A stretch of 64,000 nucleotides of DNA from Candidatus Accumulibacter aalborgensis (lineage in GTDB: Bacteria > Pseudomonadota > Gammaproteobacteria > Burkholderiales > Rhodocyclaceae): contig NZ_FLQX01000101.1 in NCBI RefSeq assembly GCF_900089955.1, forward strand, positions 16,013 to 80,012, in the 5' to 3' direction. How positions within the stretch are numbered: the first letter of the stretch is position 1; each line of letters opens with the position of its first letter. Made by a program: the position numbers and the translations under genes. The notes beneath the pieces are model-generated. The model was not told where the DNA came from and did not search any database. It was given only the letters and a program-made list of their open reading frames with translations. Below are positions 56,394-64,000 of the stretch, piece after piece.

Positions 56394-56681
56394 TCAGGCG
56401 GCGAGATTTTCGAGCGGCTTGATGTTCGGCTTTGGCAGTTGCTCGGCTTGCCATAGATCCCACTGGCTCTGCATGCCCAGCCATAGATCGGCGGATGTGC
56501 CCAGCCAGGCAGACAGACGCAGCGCCATGCCTGCGGTGACGCCGGCCTTGCCGTTCAGCACCTTGGAAAGCGTCACGCGGGACACCTGCAGTTCCTTCGC
56601 TGCTTGTGTCACCGTCATGTCTTCCGGCAGCCATTCCCGCAGCACTTCGCCGGGGTGCGCCGGGTTATGCATCCTGCTCAT
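56394..56681 (-). CDS. higA: HigA-family antitoxin (orphan)
   Basis: The 95-residue protein begins MSRMHNPAHPGEVLREWLPE. It has an XRE-type helix-turn-helix (MTVTQAAKELQVSRVTLSKV) and the HigA tail SADLWLGMQSQWDLWQAEQ. HigB should lie just upstream on the same strand, but an integrase stub sits there and overlaps its start, so the partner has been lost. Confidence 0.8.
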   Translation of the reverse strand: MSRMHNPAHPGEVLREWLPEDMTVTQAAKELQVSRVTLSKVLNGKAGVTAGMALRLSAWLGTSADLWLGMQSQWDLWQAEQLPKPNIKPLENLAA

Positions 56682-56853
56682 GCACTTCTACGCGGATGTC
56701 GCGGTAGTTCAACGTGCCTTTGAAGATGAACGTCTTCGCACCAGAGTGCCGGGAACGAACTGCCAGTCGTGGCGCGACATCGTCCCAAAGGAAGCCTTCG
56801 GTCGCCGGCTTGAAGGCTGCAATGCTGGTCGGTGACAGGTGTTTGCGGGGCAT
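56665..56853 (-). pseudogene. N-terminal stub of a tyrosine-type (P4-like) integrase
   Basis: The 62-codon frame begins MPRKHLSPTSIAAFKPATEG and continues FLWDDVAPRLAVR then GAKTFIF, the DUF4102-type arm-binding N-terminus of island integrases. It then runs into unrelated sequence overlapping higA. The catalytic domain is gone. Confidence 0.7.
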
Positions 56854-56879
56854 ATCCGAAGGTCTCCTTGGAAAACTCG

Positions 56880-56898
56880 GGGAACGACTGGGGAACGA
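56880..56898 (+). repeat. Direct repeat copy 2, candidate integrase arm site
   Basis: Exact 19-base copy of the sequence at 55170-55188, 27 bases upstream of the integrase stub start. The rest of 56854-57209 shows no gene and probably carries the brx promoter. Confidence 0.6.
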
Positions 56899-57209
56899 AT
56901 AAAAAGGATTCTAGTCGTTTCATGTCTATCAAAAAAAAAAGAGCTCGCCATTTCGCGGCTGTGCGTATGGCGATGGCAGCAGTGGCGAACGCAGCACGAC
57001 AGCGCACTGCGGGAACTTATGCACGGGTTGCCTCGCTGGGGCGGAATCCTTCCGGTGACGGAAGAGCTTTCGCAAGTTGGCCGGTGAACGTCTATTTCCT
57101 CGCTTTTCCGTCAGTGGGACACGGTGGCCTGTTCTGTTCCCGTACAATGGCGAGTCAAGCTATGCAAGAATCATTACCTGGGCTGAGGGACCTTCTGAAC
57201 GGGAATCTA

Positions 57210-57806
57210 ATGGGAGTCTACAATGCGGAAATCTCGGCAGGTTCCTTGATGTTGCCCGAAAGCCGCAGGATTGCAGCTTTGCTTCTGACCAGTCCTTCCC
57301 GGGAGCAGTGGTTCGATGCCCTCAAGCTCGACAACCTGCTGCAGAAGAAGGCCCCGGCTACGGCCCGCCGCCAGGCGCAGTTGATCCGCAAACGCCTGGA
57401 GACGCTGGAGGAGGAGGGCTTGAAGCTGATTGCCTGTGGTTCGCACGAGGTCGCGACGCAGCTCTTGTTTGCTGCAGCCATCAAGCACAGCCGCATCTTC
57501 GCAGACTTCCTGCATGACGTTTATGCCGGAAAACTTCGCCGGCTGGAGCAGAACCTGTCTCCCGCCAAAGATTGGGAAGCGTTCCTGGCGGAATGCGTAC
57601 AGCGCGATCCAGATGTCGCGAATCTCAGCGCTTCCACCAAAGCGAAGGTACTGCAGGTCATCCTCCGCGTCCTCGCCGAGGGCCGCTATGTCGATTCCAC
57701 CAAGACATTGCGGCTGACCCCGCCCCACCTGCACCCGGACGCCGTCTGCTACCTCAAGCGCCACGGTGCAACTTCGGTGCTTGCCATCATGGACATGGCC
57801 CGATGA
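57210..57806 (+). CDS. brxA: BREX protein BrxA (DUF1819)
   Basis: The 198-residue protein starts MGVYNAEISAGSLMLPESRR and continues LLQKKAPATARRQAQLIRKR, the pattern of BrxA. It is a small DNA-binding component of BREX phage defence. ATG 57210 has a GGGA site and matches the usual N-terminus. ATG 57147 is an in-frame alternative. The stop overlaps the brxB ATG. Confidence 0.88.
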   Translation: MGVYNAEISAGSLMLPESRRIAALLLTSPSREQWFDALKLDNLLQKKAPATARRQAQLIRKRLETLEEEGLKLIACGSHEVATQLLFAAAIKHSRIFADFLHDVYAGKLRRLEQNLSPAKDWEAFLAECVQRDPDVANLSASTKAKVLQVILRVLAEGRYVDSTKTLRLTPPHLHPDAVCYLKRHGATSVLAIMDMAR

Positions 57807-58381
57807 GTCACGGCCTCGACGAGCGGCTCAACCGGCTACTGCCCAAACTGACTTCGCCTGACGTGTTGGCCAATAAGGGTTCCGGCGGCGAGATCGGCTT
57901 CTGGATCTTCGACTACCCACCCGAGCACGAGATGGCCGTGCGGACTTTCCTCCAGGAGGTCGTCCTGCCGGCACTGGCCAGGCATCAGCCCACGATCCGG
58001 GTCGCGGCGGTCAATCTCTTCGACCTCGTGATCGGCCTGTTGGAAGAGCGCAAGCTGCTCGACAAGGCCATCGAGATGCAGCGCACGCAGGGTGATGTCA
58101 AGACGCTCAAAGAGCTGAGCGGAGTACTCAAGGAAGACAAGCTCGCCAAGCGGCTAGTGACCAAGAACGACATCGCCGGCCTTGACCTGCTCATTCTCTG
58201 GAATGTCGGCGCGGTCTATCCCATGCTCCGCACCCATACGCTGCTCTCGGCGCTGCATGCCCACATGCAGGACAAGCCGCTGGTGATGTTCTACCCAGGC
58301 AAGTACGACGGCTATTCCCTACGCCTCTTCAGCCGCTTGAAAGACGACCACTACTACCGCGCCTTCCGTCTCGTTTCCTGA
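57803..58381 (+). CDS. brxB: BREX protein BrxB (DUF1788)
   Basis: The 192-residue protein includes GFWIFDYPPEHEMAVRTFL, LDLLILWNVGAVYPMLRTH and KPLVMFYPGKYDGYSLRLF, signatures of DUF1788/BrxB. It is an essential but poorly understood BREX component. ATG 57803 overlaps the brxA stop by 4 bases. Confidence 0.92.
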   Translation: MSHGLDERLNRLLPKLTSPDVLANKGSGGEIGFWIFDYPPEHEMAVRTFLQEVVLPALARHQPTIRVAAVNLFDLVIGLLEERKLLDKAIEMQRTQGDVKTLKELSGVLKEDKLAKRLVTKNDIAGLDLLILWNVGAVYPMLRTHTLLSALHAHMQDKPLVMFYPGKYDGYSLRLFSRLKDDHYYRAFRLVS

Positions 58382-58406
58382 ACTCCACTTCCCGGAACAA
58401 CCCACA

Positions 58407-61400
58407 ATGAAAATCAGGGAGATCTTCACCAAGCCGATCGACCGCCCGATCAATGGTGTCATCAAGGCCGACCAGCGCGACGCTGAGAGCATCTGGCAGG
58501 AACTCGACGAGTATGTAGTCACCAAGCAGCTTACCGAATACCTCCGCCGCTTCTTCGACGCCTTCCTGGCCGCCGCCGACAACCCGAAAGACCCGGTGCT
58601 TTCGGCGAGGATGGCCGTCTGGGTCTCGGGCTCCTTCGGCTCGGGCAAGTCGCACTTCATCAAGATCCTCTCCTACCTGCTGGAGAACATCGAAGCAGTC
58701 AACCCGGCGAACGGCACGACCAAGCGGGCCGCAGCGTTCTTCGACAAACACAAGATCAAGGACGCCATGCTGCTTGCTGACGTTCAGCGTGCGGTGCACG
58801 GCAGCTCCGACGTGATCCTGTTCAACATCGACGCCAAGGCGGACAGCAAGGATGAGCGCGATGTCATCCTGCAAGTCTTCCTGCGCGTGTTCAATGAGAA
58901 GCTCGGCTACAGCGGAGACGCCCCGCATGTGGCTGAAATGGAACGTCACCTGGTCAGCAAGGGAGCATACGAAACGTTCAAGGCTGCCTTCGCCGAGAAG
59001 AGCGGTTCAACCTGGGACGACCAACGCGACGCCGTCGGCTTCCTTCGCGATGAGGTGGTTTTTGCGCTGGCCAACGCCCTCAAGCAGAGCGAGGAGTCCG
59101 CCGGCGCCTGGTTCGACAGCGCTCGGGAAACCTATCGAATCAATATCGAAGGGCTCGCCAGGCTGATTCGTAACTATCTAGACAGCAAGCCGGCGGGGCA
59201 CCGGATTGTTTTCCTGGTCGATGAAGTCGGTCAGTTCATCGGTAACAACACACAGTTGATGCTGAACTTGCAGACCATTGCCGAGCAACTGGGAACCCTG
59301 TGCCAGGGCCGGGCATGGGTCATCGTGACCAGCCAGGAAGACATCGACGCCGCCATCGGCGAAGCCAACAAGGCCAGGTCGCAGGACTTCTCCAAGATTC
59401 AGGGGCGCTTCCACACCCGTCTGTCGCTGGCCAGTTCCAACACCGACGAGGTCATCGGCGAGCGTCTCCTCGCCAAGACCGAAGCCGCTCACGCCGCTCT
59501 GCGCGACCGCTTCGAAAAGAAGGGCGACATCATCAACAACCAGCTCGCCTTCGTTGGCAACTCGGTGACGATGAAGAGCTACAAGGATTCGGCCGAATTC
59601 GTTGCCTGCTACCCCTTCGCCCCGTATCAGTTCACGCTGCTCCAGAAGATCTTCGAATCGATCCGCAAGGTCGGTGCTACCGGCAAGCACCTCTCGAAAG
59701 GCGAGCGCTCGCTACTCGACGCCTTCCAGTCCGCCGCCGTTCGCAATGCCGAGCGGGGGATCGATGCGCTGGTCCCGCTCTACGACTTCTATCCGTCGAT
59801 CGAGAGCTTCATCGACACCTCGGCCAAGCGCTCGATCGACGAAGCGCCGGGCAATGCCGCACTCGAGCCCTACGACGCCCAGCTTCTCAAAGCGATGTTC
59901 CTGATTCGTTACATCCCGGACATCGTCAAGCCGAACATCGACAACCTGGCCACGCTTTGCGTCAATGAAATCGACGCCGACAAGCTGGCACTCAAACGCC
60001 GCATCCAGGAAAGCCTCGCCCGACTCGAAAAGCAGCGACTGATCAGCCGCAATGGCGATCTCTGGTTCTTCCTGACCAACGAAGAGCGCGACGTGGCCCG
60101 CGAGATCGGCCATGTCGCAGTATCCGCCAACGAAAAATGGCGGCTGCTCAGCGAACTGCTCTACGACGACATCCTCGCCGGCCAGACCAGGGTGCGTCAC
60201 CGGGATACCAGGGCCGACTACGAATTCAACCGCCTGCTCGACGGAGCACCCTGGAAGAACGCCAGCCATCCGCTCAGCCTTGAAATCGCCACGCCACTCG
60301 GTGATGACTACGAACTCCTCAGCGAAGCCAGATGCATTCTGCGCAGCTCCGAATCGGGCGGTCGGGCTCTGATTCGGACCGCCGAAGGCGATCGGCTCGA
60401 CATCGAGCTGAGCCTCTACCTGCAGATCGAAAAGTACATCGACAGCCCCAAGGCCAGCATGGCTGCTGCATCGATGAAGCGAATCCTGATGGACCGCAAG
60501 GACGAGAACCGCGAACGCCGGGGCCGCATCCTCGCGCAACTGGGTGATCTCATGGGCACCGGCGATTGCTATGCGCTCGGTCAGAAACTGCAAGTCAAGG
60601 CCGCGAGCCCGGGCACGCTGCTCGACCAGTTGCTCAACTACCTGATCACCAACACCTACACCAAGCTCCCCTACCTCAAGCAGCGTCAGGCTGACCCCAT
60701 CGCCGAGATCAAGGCCGTGCTCGCCGCCAATGTCATCGGTCAGCAGGCGCTCGGTCTCCAGGGTGTAGACGGCAACCACCTCGCCATCAAGGAACTGCGC
60801 GATTACCTGCACCTCAAGGCCGGCACCGAGCGCGTCCTGCTCTCCGACGTCGTTGATCGCTTCACCGGCATCCCCTGGGGATGGAAGCCCGAATGGGAAG
60901 TGGTGCTGCTCGTTGCCCGACTGTTCATGGCTGGCGAGATCAAGCTGATGTGCGAAGGCAACGATCTCGACCCGAAGAGCGCCGGCGATTCCCTGACCAA
61001 GTCGGTTCGTTTCAAGCAGGTCTCGATCCTCAAGAGAAAGATCTCGGACCCTGATTCTCTCAAGCGGGCGCGGGCGCTCTACAAGGACCTCTTCGCCAGG
61101 ATCGCTCGCGAAGACGCGGATGCGCTGGTCGCTGATTACCGTGCTGCCCTCGGCGACTGGCTGTCCGACCTCAAGGGCTATGCTCAGACCGCCGCAATCA
61201 AGCACCATCCTGGCAAGGACGTGATCGACGCGGCGAGTACCCGCATCGGCAAGCAGCTCGCAATCCGCGACGCCTTCGAATTCATAGAGACCCTGCTGAG
61301 CGCGAAAAGCGACTGGCTGGACGCCAGCGACGACATCCATGATGTCGTCAGCTTCTACAAAACCCAGCTTCTCTCCTGGCGCAAGCTGCTCGAAGCGCTG

Positions 61401-62021
61401 ACCGGCTTTGCCGACAACCGGGAAGTCTTGCTGAAGCTTCCCGACGTCGCGACCGCACTCGCCGAGCTGGAGTCGATACGCGACAACCCGGCGCCGTACA
61501 GCCAGGTTCCGCGCGTCGAGGCGCTGATCAAGACCGTTGAGGCCGCCAACGAAGCCGAAGCGCAGCAACGGCGCGAACGCGCGCTCAATTCGATCGACTC
61601 CCGGATCGCCGAGGTCGTGAAATCGCTCGATCAGGTTCAGGCCGCTGCGGAGCTGCGCAACAAGGCTTTGCTGCCCTTGCAGGAGCTGAAGACCAAGGTC
61701 GCTGGTCTGTCCAGCATTCCGAAGATCCTCTATTTTCAGGATCAAGGCGGCAATCTGCTGGACGATGCGATGTTGATCATCGAATTGGCCAGCCAGAAGC
61801 CGGCAACGGTGGTGAAAGATCCGGGAGGCACGACGACGCAAAAGGTCTTGACCACCGGTGCCGGCACGGCAGCGCCGAAACCCTCGAAGGTCATTCGGGC
61901 GGCAGACTTTTCCCCCACGATCTATCTGGAAAGCGAAGCCGACGTCGAAAATTACGTCGGCAAACTCAAGTCCGAACTGCTCGCCGCCATCAAGGCCGGC
62001 CAGCGCGTACGCATCCAATGA
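58407..62021 (+). CDS. brxC: BREX ATPase BrxC
   Basis: This 1204-residue P-loop ATPase has Walker A GSFGSGKS at residues 75-82 and Walker B in IVFLVDEVGQFIG near residue 270. The large C-terminal region is helical (about residues 900-1100). Length and sequence fit BrxC/PglY-type proteins. It is needed for both defence and methylation in BREX. It starts 25 bases after brxB. Confidence 0.94.
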   Translation: MKIREIFTKPIDRPINGVIKADQRDAESIWQELDEYVVTKQLTEYLRRFFDAFLAAADNPKDPVLSARMAVWVSGSFGSGKSHFIKILSYLLENIEAVNPANGTTKRAAAFFDKHKIKDAMLLADVQRAVHGSSDVILFNIDAKADSKDERDVILQVFLRVFNEKLGYSGDAPHVAEMERHLVSKGAYETFKAAFAEKSGSTWDDQRDAVGFLRDEVVFALANALKQSEESAGAWFDSARETYRINIEGLARLIRNYLDSKPAGHRIVFLVDEVGQFIGNNTQLMLNLQTIAEQLGTLCQGRAWVIVTSQEDIDAAIGEANKARSQDFSKIQGRFHTRLSLASSNTDEVIGERLLAKTEAAHAALRDRFEKKGDIINNQLAFVGNSVTMKSYKDSAEFVACYPFAPYQFTLLQKIFESIRKVGATGKHLSKGERSLLDAFQSAAVRNAERGIDALVPLYDFYPSIESFIDTSAKRSIDEAPGNAALEPYDAQLLKAMFLIRYIPDIVKPNIDNLATLCVNEIDADKLALKRRIQESLARLEKQRLISRNGDLWFFLTNEERDVAREIGHVAVSANEKWRLLSELLYDDILAGQTRVRHRDTRADYEFNRLLDGAPWKNASHPLSLEIATPLGDDYELLSEARCILRSSESGGRALIRTAEGDRLDIELSLYLQIEKYIDSPKASMAAASMKRILMDRKDENRERRGRILAQLGDLMGTGDCYALGQKLQVKAASPGTLLDQLLNYLITNTYTKLPYLKQRQADPIAEIKAVLAANVIGQQALGLQGVDGNHLAIKELRDYLHLKAGTERVLLSDVVDRFTGIPWGWKPEWEVVLLVARLFMAGEIKLMCEGNDLDPKSAGDSLTKSVRFKQVSILKRKISDPDSLKRARALYKDLFARIAREDADALVADYRAALGDWLSDLKGYAQTAAIKHHPGKDVIDAASTRIGKQLAIRDAFEFIETLLSAKSDWLDASDDIHDVVSFYKTQLLSWRKLLEALTGFADNREVLLKLPDVATALAELESIRDNPAPYSQVPRVEALIKTVEAANEAEAQQRRERALNSIDSRIAEVVKSLDQVQAAAELRNKALLPLQELKTKVAGLSSIPKILYFQDQGGNLLDDAMLIIELASQKPATVVKDPGGTTTQKVLTTGAGTAAPKPSKVIRAADFSPTIYLESEADVENYVGKLKSELLAAIKAGQRVRIQ

Positions 62022-62025
62022 AGCC

Positions 62026-63942
62026 ATGAACACCGCCAAGCTCAAGTCCTACGCCCCGCAGGCCCGCAAGGCTTTCATCGCCGCCATCGAGGCCCGCGCC
62101 AACCAGCTCGGATTGTCTGCAAAAGGCGGCAAGCTTGGCATTGCCGCCGGCGAGTTGAAGGGTGACATCGTCGTCATCGCCGGCCAGGCATGGCCTGCCA
62201 AGGCGCATCAGCAGCGCGAGCGTCTGATTCAGCGCATCAACGACGACGGCTTTGCCCACACCATCGACGCGGTGGCCTACACCTGGTTCAACCGTTTTGC
62301 CGCGCTGCGCTACATGGAGCTGCACGACTATCTGGACCACGGCTACCGGGCGCTGTCGAGCCGAGAGGGTGGTTTGCCCGAAATCCTCGCCCACGCCAGC
62401 GAACTCGTCGGCGTCCTACCGGGCCTGAACGCCGCCCAGATCGCCGACTTCAGGCTTGCTGGCGACAAGGACGGCGAACTCTATCGGCTCCTGCTGGTCG
62501 CGCAGTGCAACGCGCTCTCCAGCGCGATGCCCTTCCTCTTCGAGCGCATCGACGACGAATCCGAACTGCTGCTGCCCGACAAGCTCATCCGCAGCGATTC
62601 ACTGATCGCTTCGCTGGTCGATGAAATCCCGGAAGCCGACTGGTCCAACATCGAGATCATCGGCTGGCTCTACCAGTTCTACATCTCCGAGAAGAAGGAC
62701 CAGGTCATCGGCAAGGTGGTGAAGTCGGAAGACATTCCGGCGGCAACGCAGCTTTTCACGCCCAACTGGATCGTCAAGTACATGGTCCAGAACTCGCTGG
62801 GGGCGCAGTGGCTGGCGACCTATCCCGATTCGCCGCTCAAAGCGCAGATGGCCTACTACATCGAGCCGGCCGAGCAGACCGACGAGGTCAAGGCGCAGCT
62901 CGCGGCCATCACGCCCAGCCAGCTCGACCCCGAGGAGCTGACACTCATCGATCCGGCGTGTGGCTCGGGGCACATCCTGGTCGAGGCCTATGAGCTCTTC
63001 AAGGGCATCTACCTGGAGCGCGGTTATCGGCAGCGGGACGTGGCACAGTTGATCCTCGAGAAGAACCTTTTTGGCCTCGACATCGACGAGCGGGCGGCGC
63101 AACTGACCGGCTTTGCGCTGATGATGAAGGGGCGGGCGGATGACCGGCGGCTGTTCGAGCGGGGGGTGAAGCTCAATGTGATGGCGCTGGTGGATAGCGC
63201 GGGCTTCGATGCGGAGGGCTTGGCGAAAGGGGTGGAGCTTTCAGACTGCGGGCTGAAGCCGGGGGACCTTTCGGAGCTGAAGCGGCTGTTCGAGCACGCG
63301 ACAACGTTTGGCTCGTTGATTCAGGTGCCGGAGGGGGTGGTGGAGAAGCTGCCGGCGCTGAAGGAGCTGAGTGAGGCGACGCTGGACCTATTCGTTGCGG
63401 AGGCGCTCAAGCGCTTGGGGCCGCTGGTGCAGCAGGCGGAGTTGCTCGCGGCGCGGTACGACGCTGTGGTGGCGAATCCGCCGTATATGGGAGCTGGTGG
63501 CATGAACGGCCTCCTCAAGAAGTTTGCCAAGAACCACTTCCCCGACAGCAAGAGTGACCTCTTCGCCTGTTTTATTGAGCGTGGATACACACTTGCGAAC
63601 GACGGTGGTCGCGAAGCCATGGTCACTATGCAAAGTTGGATGTTCCTGTCATCGTTCGAGAAGATGCGCGAGCGAATGCTGCGGGAAAAAACCATTACCA
63701 CGATGGCACACATCGGGTACAACAGTTTTCCATCACTCAACTCGAAGGTCGCCCTCGCAACAGTGTTCTCTGTTCGAGGAAACAGGATTGCTGGTTACGT
63801 CGGATCATTTCAGAACCTCAATGATGCGCCGCGCGCCGCAGACAAGGAGGGTGTCTTCCTCGATCACGATCCGGCCAACATGTTCGAGGCTCGGGCTGAG
63901 GCATTTGTACAGATTCCAAGCGCCCCCATCGCATACTGCTGA
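62026..63942 (+). CDS. pglX: BREX adenine methyltransferase PglX (BrxX), interrupted at about half length
   Basis: The 638-residue frame has the N6-adenine methyltransferase motifs DPACGSGHILVEAYELF (motif I, from about residue 309) and NPPY (residues 484-487). PglX methylates host DNA at the BREX site. Family members run to about 1200 residues, with a target-recognition half after the methyltransferase. Here the frame reads IPSAPIAYC and stops at 63940-63942, near the expected domain border, and the last 58 bases do not look like pglX. Insertion, deletion or frameshift are all possible. The start is 4 bases after brxC. Confidence 0.9.
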   Translation: MNTAKLKSYAPQARKAFIAAIEARANQLGLSAKGGKLGIAAGELKGDIVVIAGQAWPAKAHQQRERLIQRINDDGFAHTIDAVAYTWFNRFAALRYMELHDYLDHGYRALSSREGGLPEILAHASELVGVLPGLNAAQIADFRLAGDKDGELYRLLLVAQCNALSSAMPFLFERIDDESELLLPDKLIRSDSLIASLVDEIPEADWSNIEIIGWLYQFYISEKKDQVIGKVVKSEDIPAATQLFTPNWIVKYMVQNSLGAQWLATYPDSPLKAQMAYYIEPAEQTDEVKAQLAAITPSQLDPEELTLIDPACGSGHILVEAYELFKGIYLERGYRQRDVAQLILEKNLFGLDIDERAAQLTGFALMMKGRADDRRLFERGVKLNVMALVDSAGFDAEGLAKGVELSDCGLKPGDLSELKRLFEHATTFGSLIQVPEGVVEKLPALKELSEATLDLFVAEALKRLGPLVQQAELLAARYDAVVANPPYMGAGGMNGLLKKFAKNHFPDSKSDLFACFIERGYTLANDGGREAMVTMQSWMFLSSFEKMRERMLREKTITTMAHIGYNSFPSLNSKVALATVFSVRGNRIAGYVGSFQNLNDAPRAADKEGVFLDHDPANMFEARAEAFVQIPSAPIAYC

Positions 63943-64000
63943 TCCTTACCCTCACCTGACTCCGTTGGCACTCAAGGGCGCTTGGGGGGGCGGCAGTGAT

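Noticed and set aside
59712..62045. A 777-codon minus-strand frame opposite brxC
   Set aside because: Antisense shadow. The plus strand encodes a recognisable BrxC with Walker motifs.
63943..64000. Start of a new gene or IS after the pglX stop
   Set aside because: A short frame reading HLTPLALKGAWGGGSD is open to the window edge, but 58 bases are too few to identify it.

Overview
The window is high-GC DNA (roughly mid-60s percent by eye) from a betaproteobacterium. The gene content suggests a Rhodocyclales organism, possibly close to Candidatus Accumulibacter. The clues are a NAD-coupled HoxFUYH hydrogenase, PEP-CTERM exported proteins, short-chain acyl-CoA and PHB-type genes, GlcDEF, ETF-ubiquinone oxidoreductase, a beta-type tRNA-Thr(CGT), and a secreted RHS cluster. 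The assignment is inference from gene content, not from a marker gene.

Layout. 1-4.6 kb: the 3' part of a bidirectional [NiFe]-hydrogenase operon (hoxF', hoxU, hoxY, hoxH) with its endopeptidase gene hoxW. 4.8-8.4 kb: an accessory patch of lower GC. It holds a frameshifted TumE-like toxin with an intact TumA-like antitoxin, an AAA ATPase overlapping an unknown partner gene (a candidate two-gene defence system), and an AbiEii-like nucleotidyltransferase with a small companion. 8.5-20.3 kb: housekeeping and metabolic genes (CAP-domain protein, tail-specific protease, permease with thioredoxin-like protein, GntP permease with CoA-transferase, LysM/BON protein, GlsB-like protein, PHB-depolymerase-like esterase, methionine aminotransferase, MscL). 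20.5-32.7 kb: a cluster of exported proteins built around a 2246-residue RHS protein and a 526-residue mini-RHS toxin, with a likely immunity gene and an eroded third copy. 32.8-33.2 kb: a BrnA-type antitoxin beside a perfect inverted repeat. 33.2-55.1 kb: core genes (vanadium haloperoxidase-like protein, M16 protease, ParB-like protein, PEP-CTERM protein, glcDEF, PP2C phosphatase, RhlE helicase, DUF1631 protein, ETF-QO, queG, tsaE, amiC), ending at tRNA-Thr(CGT).

55.1 kb to the end: a genomic island abutting the tRNA. A decayed strip carries an integrase stub, an orphan HigA, an antidote stub and two unknown ORFs. After it comes a type 1 BREX phage-defence operon, brxA-brxB-brxC-pglX. The pglX frame stops at about half the usual length, close to where its methyltransferase part should give way to the target-recognition part. 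pglZ and brxL, expected next, would lie beyond the window.

The strongest leads are the ATPase/partner pair at 5.8-7.5 kb, the mini-RHS toxin with its immunity gene, and the interrupted, mosaic-looking pglX.
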